Positions 58,964-64,000 of a stretch of 64,000 nt of DNA are shown here, piece by piece. How positions within the stretch are numbered: the stretch's first letter is position 1; every line of letters starts with the position of its first letter. The translations under genes were made by a program, and so were the position numbers. Below the pieces are notes generated by a model that was not told the origin of the DNA, made no database searches, and saw only the letters and a program-made list of their open reading frames with translations. This DNA is from Sorghum bicolor (Eukaryota > Streptophyta > Magnoliopsida > Poales > Poaceae), in NCBI RefSeq assembly GCF_000003195.3, contig NW_018396401.1:428064-492063 (forward strand), given 5' to 3'.

Positions 58964-61251
58964 TCCTCCCTTTCTTGCATTTGAGTCATCCTCGACTCAA
59001 GCTCATCTTCCTCACCCAAATAAGGCTTCAAATCTTTGTCTAGTAGTTCTTGCACTTGTCGCTGAATTTCCTTTGTTTCCTCCGGGTTTGTCCTGTATGG
59101 TGCACGATTTGGCAAAACTGATCCAGGAATAAGATCAATTTGGTGCTCAATCCCACGTAGTGGAGGCAGCCCCGCTGGTACCTCACTTGGAAACACATCA
59201 GAATACTCCTGCAAAACGTTAGCAACAGCAGGGGGCAAAGAACATTGCATATCCTCAATTGAAATCAAAGCATCCTTGCATATCACAGCATAAGCAACAG
59301 AAGTGGATGCATTGAACTCATTAATATCTGATTTGGTAGCTATCATACAACGTCCTTTCAGTTTTATCTCATCTTTGTTACCAATTACAGATTTATCATT
59401 TTTATTGCTCTCACTCTTTGCTTTAGTAGCCCTAGCAACATCAGTTTGCATAATAGTTTCAGGGGACATAGGATGCAACACAATTTTGCGATCATGGTAT
59501 AGAAAAGAATACTGATTTGATCTACCATGATGCATAGAATCTCTATCAAATTGCCAAGGTCTACCTAGCAGAATGTTACAAGCTTGCATAGGCACAACAT
59601 CACATTCAACAATATCTTTGTAGGATCCGATGGAAAAATTAATTCTCACAAGTCTAGTTACCTTTGCCTTACCACTGTTGTTCAGCCATTGGATGTAGTA
59701 GGGATGCGGGTGTGGCTTGGTGTGGAGGGCAAGCTTCTGCACCATATCGCTGCTTGCCAAGTTGTTGCAGCTACCTCCATCAATGATCATGCGACAAGAA
59801 CGCTCTTTGATGACACACTTTGTTTGGAATAAAATGTGTCGCTGATTTTGCTCCTCCATCTCCATTTGTGCACTAAGCACTCGCTGCACGATCAAGCTCT
59901 CATAGTGGTCCGCTTCACCTGCATTAATATGTTCTTCTATTTGATCTTCATTACCTGCATGGTCAGTCGCAAGCAGTGCAAGTGTATCCTCATCAAAATC
60001 ACTAGCAGATGAGTACTCACCATCATCCCTGACATTCATAACTCGCTCGTTTGGACAGTCACGCATCATGTGCCCATATCCCTTGCACCGGTGACATTGT
60101 ATGTTGCTTGTTCTACCCGTCGATGCCACGGATGAAGTACTCGCAGCAGGCTTTTGCATCGTCTTCGCAACTGAATTGGTGGGGGCAGCTCGAGTCTTGT
60201 CACTAGATGATGGAGTAGAAATACGTGTAGATGGAGTTGAAGCCACGCGTTGCTGCCATGAATTAGCCTTCCCTGCAGAAATATTACTCCTTGCGCTAGC
60301 ACGTCGTCCCTGCACTTCCCTTTCAGCTTTACAAGCAAGATGAAACAAACGGGTTACGTTAGTATAATCTTTATAAGCAAGAATGTCCTGGATTTCACGA
60401 TTTAACCCACCCAAAAATCTAGCCATAGCAGGTTCTTCTTCCTCCTCTAAATTACATCGCAGCATACCCATTTGTAATTCCTGATAATATTCTTCTACAC
60501 TTTTAGCACCTTGTCTCAATTGCTGCAACTTATTAATCATGTCACGTGCATAGTAAGAAGGAACAAATCTAGCTCTCATGGCCCTTTTCAGCGCATCCCA
60601 AGTTCTAGGTAAGTTATTAGGATTTTTCTTTCCATATTCTATCCACCAAACAGAAGCAAAATCTGTAAACTCACTAGTAGCAGCCCTAACACGTGTAGTC
60701 TCAGGAAATTCATGACATGCAAACTTTTGATCAACAGCAATCTCCCAAGTGATGTAAGCATCAGGGTCATATTTACCATCAAAAGGGGGTATCTTAAATT
60801 TAATCTTACTGAAAGCATCATCATTATTGTGCACCTCGCGTCGGCGGTTGCCACCCATACCTCTACGGTTGTGACGAAGGCGACGTCGATCACGAGTGTC
60901 TTGATCATCATGTTCAGTATCACCAGTGTAGTCATCTTCATGACTACCGTGCTCTCGATCTCCCTCCTTTTCTTCATTATGCTTCTCTTTATCTTCGGTG
61001 TGGAAATCATCAAATCGCCTTAGGAGAGCAGCAAGGCTTTTGTCCACACTAGCAACGGATTCCTCCAAACGTGTGAGCTTGTTGTTTGTGGCAATCTGCG
61101 TAGTCTCCAACAGCCCCAGCTTTTCATTTGTCACCTGCAAGTCGTTATCAAGTCTCTCTGTGTGCAGCTTCACTTTCCTTTCAAAATGTTGTATGATGCC
61201 CTTAGTGCGAGGTGTAAGTGGTGTTTCGTTACCATCATCTGCCCCTGGCAT
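58648..61251 (-). CDS. gag-pol: CRM Gag-protease fused to integrase C-terminal tail (867 aa)
   Basis: Intact frame of a centromeric retrotransposon. Seen: coiled coil about residues 20-80; charged linker; Gag core about 145-320 (PPFDGKYDPDAYITWE, VWWIEYGKK, LGGLNREIQD); CCHC zinc knuckle CHRCKGYGHMMRDC at about 386-399; protease DGG near 491 and ILLGRPW near 560; RT N-terminus to IQRQVQELLDK (about 740). It then fuses in frame to the post-integrase region DLKPYLGEEDE and enters the 3' LTR at about residue 763, where the CR-type tail follows (three TSDTYPTS units, LTRARARQLNLQ, terminal CIWEE). RT, RNase H, integrase zinc-binding and DDE domains are missing. Inference: supplies Gag and protease, possibly with a tail that could tether to centromeric chromatin. 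No stop codons or frameshifts. Confidence 0.93.
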   Translation of the reverse strand: MPGADDGNETPLTPRTKGIIQHFERKVKLHTERLDNDLQVTNEKLGLLETTQIATNNKLTRLEESVASVDKSLAALLRRFDDFHTEDKEKHNEEKEGDREHGSHEDDYTGDTEHDDQDTRDRRRLRHNRRGMGGNRRREVHNNDDAFSKIKFKIPPFDGKYDPDAYITWEIAVDQKFACHEFPETTRVRAATSEFTDFASVWWIEYGKKNPNNLPRTWDALKRAMRARFVPSYYARDMINKLQQLRQGAKSVEEYYQELQMGMLRCNLEEEEEPAMARFLGGLNREIQDILAYKDYTNVTRLFHLACKAEREVQGRRASARSNISAGKANSWQQRVASTPSTRISTPSSSDKTRAAPTNSVAKTMQKPAASTSSVASTGRTSNIQCHRCKGYGHMMRDCPNERVMNVRDDGEYSSASDFDEDTLALLATDHAGNEDQIEEHINAGEADHYESLIVQRVLSAQMEMEEQNQRHILFQTKCVIKERSCRMIIDGGSCNNLASSDMVQKLALHTKPHPHPYYIQWLNNSGKAKVTRLVRINFSIGSYKDIVECDVVPMQACNILLGRPWQFDRDSMHHGRSNQYSFLYHDRKIVLHPMSPETIMQTDVARATKAKSESNKNDKSVIGNKDEIKLKGRCMIATKSDINEFNASTSVAYAVICKDALISIEDMQCSLPPAVANVLQEYSDVFPSEVPAGLPPLRGIEHQIDLIPGSVLPNRAPYRTNPEETKEIQRQVQELLDKDLKPYLGEEDELESRMTQMQEREDDEDINTSDTYPTSTSDTYPTSTSDTYPTSSPTQPIAGPLTRARARQLNLQVSSALNSCQSYLDNGDTCTLVLLRNNGQDQQGKVQLHSEFEATPTSRADCIWEE
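58877..58948 (-). repeat. 24-bp x 3 coding minisatellite in 3' LTR of element 3
   Basis: Three perfect tandem copies (58877-58900, 58901-58924, 58925-58948) of GATGTAGGATATGTATCGCT+GGTG, encoding TSDTYPTS on the minus strand. They lie next to a single PTSSPTQPIAG unit, which is the unit expanded in elements 1 and 2. Confidence 0.93.
58964..58975 (-). promoter_or_regulatory. Polypurine tract of CRM element 3
   Basis: On the minus strand AGAAAGGGAGGA lies immediately before the 3' LTR start TGATGAGG. It is the expected plus-strand priming site, and it is also coding here (EREDDED region). It is absent from elements 1 and 2. Confidence 0.85.
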
Positions 61252-62184
61252 GGTTCAAAGACAAAGACAACAAAAAGGCAAGCGAAGAAATAAAAGCCCT
61301 ACAACTACTAGGATGTAGCTACAGCAAGTCGCTCACACTCAACCTGTAACACAAGTTCTTACCAATTCTTACCTTGCTTGACAGGAGGGGTCGTCTGCCA
61401 ACAAGTGTACAGCAATGGACGAAGTGTATCGGTGCTGCAGCACAAGACCTGTCAAGCTGTAGAGTATGTGGAGCTATAGGTGGGCTGAAACAAGGAACGA
61501 ACTAGCACCATGTTAGTTATAAAAGCGAGCTGAATAAACGCTCAACGGTGGTACTGTGCTGGTCCTAGCCTAGACCGTGCTAGAGACGCGAGCCTGGACA
61601 CAAAGGGAAAACACAGCACACCACTAGAAACAAAATGAGCAGCCCTACTGGAAACAAAAAGAACAACAATCCCCTTCTTTTGATTTTTTTTCTTTTTTCT
61701 TTCTTTCTTTCTTTTTTTTCTTTTTTTGGGGAACCTCAAAACCTGATTATATAAACGAAATAGTACAAAATATCACTTCACCACTCTCACCCTCTCACTA
61801 GAGTAAGGCTGAACCTCAAAATTCAATATATCTAGCACAAGTATGAAGTGCTATCTTTCCTTTTGGATCACGTTGACGGAAACGCAGAATAGACAAACAA
61901 GTGGCTGCACCTATTATCAAGATCTACTCAAATTCCAACCCACAATAGATTGGACGCAGTTGTGACTAGATGGTGACAAGAACTCAAAACTCTAAAGGAC
62001 TAAACTAAAACCAGCACTGGACACGACCGAAGCAAACACTCATTCAACCAGCCCTAACTAAGTAGTACTAGCCACGGCACAAAGGATTTATAGGATTATG
62101 AAAACAAATCTGCTATATTTTTTGTCTTTTTTTTGGACTATAGGAAAAACAAACACGAAGAATTGGAAATCTCTCACCGATAAA
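61252..62184 (-). other. Untranslated leader of CRM element 3
   Basis: Homologous to the leaders of elements 1 and 2. Contains the purine-rich tract (T-rich on the + strand, about 61675-61731) and the conserved gag start context. No supported coding region of its own. Confidence 0.8.
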
Positions 62185-62203
62185 CCTTGCTCTGATTACC
62201 AAC
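62185..62203 (-). promoter_or_regulatory. Primer-binding site of CRM element 3
   Basis: Minus strand GTTGGTAATCAGAGCAAGG directly follows the 5' LTR. TGGTA-ATCAGAGC matches the complement of the plant initiator tRNA-Met 3' end with one inserted A (assignment from memory of the usual TGGTATCAGAGC). This is the intact version of the site damaged in elements 1 and 2. Confidence 0.75.
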
Positions 62204-62600
62204 TGATGTGAACCCACGAGGGTTTTCGCCTGATCTTTCGATGAGAGGCGCTGGATAACTCGATTAGTGAATGGAGATGACGTTCACGGCCCGACTACAG
62301 CCCTCAAGACTGCGCCTTAGCAACCGATACACCGCCTCCAATGGCTTTCACGATCTTGTGGAGCGCAACACCCGGCCACTAGGACACTCGTCCTGCAAGC
62401 AATCAAAGAACCAGCAAGAACAAGTAGAACAAGTACTAAATTACCAGATGTAAATGAAGGTTTCAAACTCAATCTCTAATGAAGTGGGGTTTCGAAAACA
62501 AGAAGACGGGCGGCTGGATCAGCACGCGCGTTTACAAGCAAGTAGCGAAGGCTAAACTTTATCTAATCAAAACCCAGTTGTTCATGGCGGCTCTAGATGT

Positions 62601-62610
62601 AAATAAATAG
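62601..62610 (-). promoter_or_regulatory. Candidate TATA box in 5' LTR of element 3
   Basis: Minus strand CTATTTATTT, at the same LTR position as in elements 1 and 2 and aligned with CTTATATCC in the solo LTR. Position and conservation only. Confidence 0.4.
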
Positions 62611-63029
62611 AGGGGAGGACGACCAAAGGGGTGCTAGAGTCGTCCTCCAACCCTAGGACGCGTCCCTAATGGACTCAACTTGATACATGGGCCATTGGTC
62701 CAAAATAGGGTGACGCAGCACCAAAACAGAAAAAGGTGTCGGCACGAAAACAAGGACTGCGCCCGACTCATAAGCTGCATAGATATGTGGTTGGATCCAT
62801 TGGAAAGTAGACTTCATGAGCTTTCCAACAAGTATAGGAACGTCCCAGTTGGAGTCCATATGACGCCTTGGTGATCCATACAAGTTAGAGTTATTTTCCA
62901 GTCCGAATCCAACTCCCAAAACGTGTTGGGTTTGGACTCTTTGTTTCCTTGCTTTAGAAACGACGTGGTAACTTGACAGAGGATGTTGTGGAGGCTTGGA
63001 CCTGATCTCCAATCACCTTTGTTAAGTTA

Positions 63030-63345
63030 TCACTCTTCCCATATGCAATCAGCCCTTGAAGTTGGTGTTGCCTCAAATTCTGAATGCAGTTGAACCTTCC
63101 CTTGCTGATCTTGTCCATTATTCCTGAGCAACACCAAAGTGCACGTGTCTCCATTGTCTAAATATAATTGACAAGAGTTTAAAGCTGAACTTACTTGAAG
63201 GTTGAGTTGACGGGCACGAACACGAGTAAGAGGACCAGCTATAGGTTGTGTCGGAGAGGATGTAGGATATGTATCGCTGGTGGATGTAGGATATGTATCG
63301 CTGGTGGATGTAGGATATGTATCGCTGGTGTTGATGTCCTCATCA
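63030..63345 (-). pseudogene. LTR copy of the CRM integrase tail in the 5' LTR of element 3
   Basis: Same TSDTYPTS x 3, LTR(V/A)RARQLNLQ and RADCIWEE sequence as the end of the 58648-61251 frame, here without the upstream coding region. It is an automatic consequence of pol overlapping the LTR. Confidence 0.75.
63259..63330 (-). repeat. 24-bp x 3 coding minisatellite in 5' LTR of element 3
   Basis: Same three units as at 58877-58948, 4382 bp away; unit number unchanged between the two LTRs. Confidence 0.93.
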
Positions 63346-63350
63346 CTTTT
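63346..63350 (+). repeat. Target-site duplication CTTTT, right of CRM element 3
   Basis: CTTTT after the LTR end CATCA, followed by ACCTTGGAGTACC of the interrupted monomer. Confidence 0.88.
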
Positions 63351-64000
63351 ACCTTGGAGTACCATCGGGTGTGTTCGAAATGGTATCTTAGCCTATGCTA
63401 CATTATGTGCAAACCTTGCACCTATCTTGCACCGAAACTAACACTGTCTCCAAACAGACCGAAGCAAGATTTCGTATGACACACATCATCTAGGAGTTCC
63501 ATCATTTGCGTCCAGATTGATTTCCGAGCCATTTGGTATGTTCCATGCAAACCGTGCACCTATCTTGCATCAAGATTAGCACTATCTCCAAACAGACCAA
63601 AGTGAGATTTCATATGACACACGTCATCAAGGAGTTCCATCGGGTGCATCCAAATTGATTTCCAAGCATATGGTATGTTCCATGCAAACCGTGCACTTAT
63701 CTTGCATCAAGATTAGCACAATCTCCAAACAGACCGAACCGAGCATCCACTTGAGCCCCTTCACCTAGTAGTACCAACAAGTGCGTCCAAAATGGTTTCT
63801 TAGAATATGGTGCATTAGGTGCAAACTATGGACCTATCTTGCACCGAAACTAACAATGTCTACAAACGGACCGAAGCAAGATTCCATATGACACACGTCA
63901 TCTAGGAGTTCCATTGCGTGCATCCAAATTGATTTCTGAGCATACGGTACGTTCCTTGCAAATCATGCAACTATCTTGCATCAAGATTGGCACTATCTCC
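63346..64000 (-). repeat. 137-bp centromeric satellite array, block 7 (-), runs off the window
   Basis: Reverse-orientation A-B dimers continue the monomer split by element 3. Variants GCTACATTATGTGC and CGAAATGGT match about 51656-51860, so this is the continuation of the 53.2-57.8 kb duplicate. No genes. Confidence 0.92.

Larger units (their letters stand above)
57822..63345 (-). mobile_element. CRM-type non-autonomous retrotransposon, element 3 (young, structurally complete ends)
   Basis: 5524 bp on the minus strand. Order in its own direction: 5' LTR (62204-63345), PBS, 952-bp leader, one 867-codon frame, PPT, 3' LTR (57822-58963). The LTRs are both 1142 bp and differ at about 10 sites by eye (0.9%), implying a recent insertion. 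PBS, PPT, both LTRs and TSD are intact, but RT, RNase H and the integrase catalytic domain are deleted, so movement would require enzymes from an autonomous CRM. It belongs to a different deletion subfamily from elements 1 and 2. Confidence 0.94.
62204..63345 (-). repeat. 5' LTR of CRM element 3 (1142 bp)
   Basis: Same length as the 3' LTR with about 10 substitutions and no indel noticed. Carries an uncoupled copy of the integrase tail frame (63030-63340) and the 24-bp minisatellite x 3 at 63259-63330. A candidate TATA box (complement of AAATAAATAG) lies at 62601-62610. Confidence 0.94.

Noticed and set aside
1..64000. Regularly spaced near-identical motifs suggesting a CRISPR-like array
   Set aside because: The stretches between motifs are themselves repeated monomer sequence, the period is 137 bp, and the context is a plant centromere.

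Overview
This window is plant centromeric (or pericentromeric) heterochromatin. It most likely comes from an Andropogoneae grass of the Sorghum/Saccharum/Miscanthus group. Two things point there: (i) about 45 kb of a tandem satellite whose monomers repeat every 137 bp, matching in length and general type the sorghum/sugarcane centromere satellite family (CEN38/pSau3A10/SCEN-like, recognised from memory and not searched); (ii) the only recognisable protein-coding elements are Ty3/gypsy chromoviruses of the CRM (centromeric retrotransposon) lineage. I see no host gene, tRNA, rRNA, CRISPR array or bacterial-type feature.

Layout. 1-8861 is satellite in the + orientation. 8862-13850 is CRM element 1 (+, TSD CTTAG). 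13851-18579 is satellite (+). 18580-23568 is CRM element 2 (+, same TSD CTTAG). 23569-28890 is satellite (+). At about 28890 the whole array flips strand. 28891-39859 is satellite (-). 39860-40771 is a CRM-type solo LTR (+, TSD CATTA). 40772-43506 is satellite (-). 43507-44173 is a 667-bp non-autonomous hAT element (8-bp TSD). 44174-57821 is satellite (-). 57822-63345 is CRM element 3 (-, TSD CTTTT). 63346-64000 is satellite (-).

Satellite structure. Monomers alternate between two diverged types (A, with GGAACATACCATATG; B, with GCCTAATGCACCATAG), so the basic period is a 274-bp A-B dimer. On top of this lies a mosaic of segmental duplications: a 1.63-kb tandem duplication (12 monomers) at 1.1-4.4 kb; an out-of-register 309-bp duplication at 4.46-5.08 kb; a 9.7-kb duplication that carried CRM element 1 with it to make element 2; a 2.77-kb-spaced duplication at 14.3/17.1 kb; a 1.84-kb-spaced one at 31/32.8 kb; a 3.78-kb-spaced one at 37/41 kb; and an 8.8-kb duplication at 44.4/53.2 kb whose second copy has lost exactly 16 monomers. 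Two fold-back junctions (26.29 kb and 28.87 kb) suggest replication template switching.

The retrotransposons. None is autonomous. Elements 1 and 2 keep gag and protease, lose reverse transcriptase, RNase H and most of integrase, keep an integrase C-terminal fragment in frame, and have a truncated 3' LTR, no polypurine tract and a damaged primer-binding site. Element 2 has one open 802-codon frame; element 1 carries two 1-base deletions. Element 3 keeps gag-protease fused in frame to the CRM integrase tail, which runs into the 3' LTR. It has two full 1142-bp LTRs differing at about 10 sites, an intact PBS and an intact polypurine tract, so it looks like a young non-autonomous CRM that could be mobilised in trans. 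All percentages and counts here are by eye.
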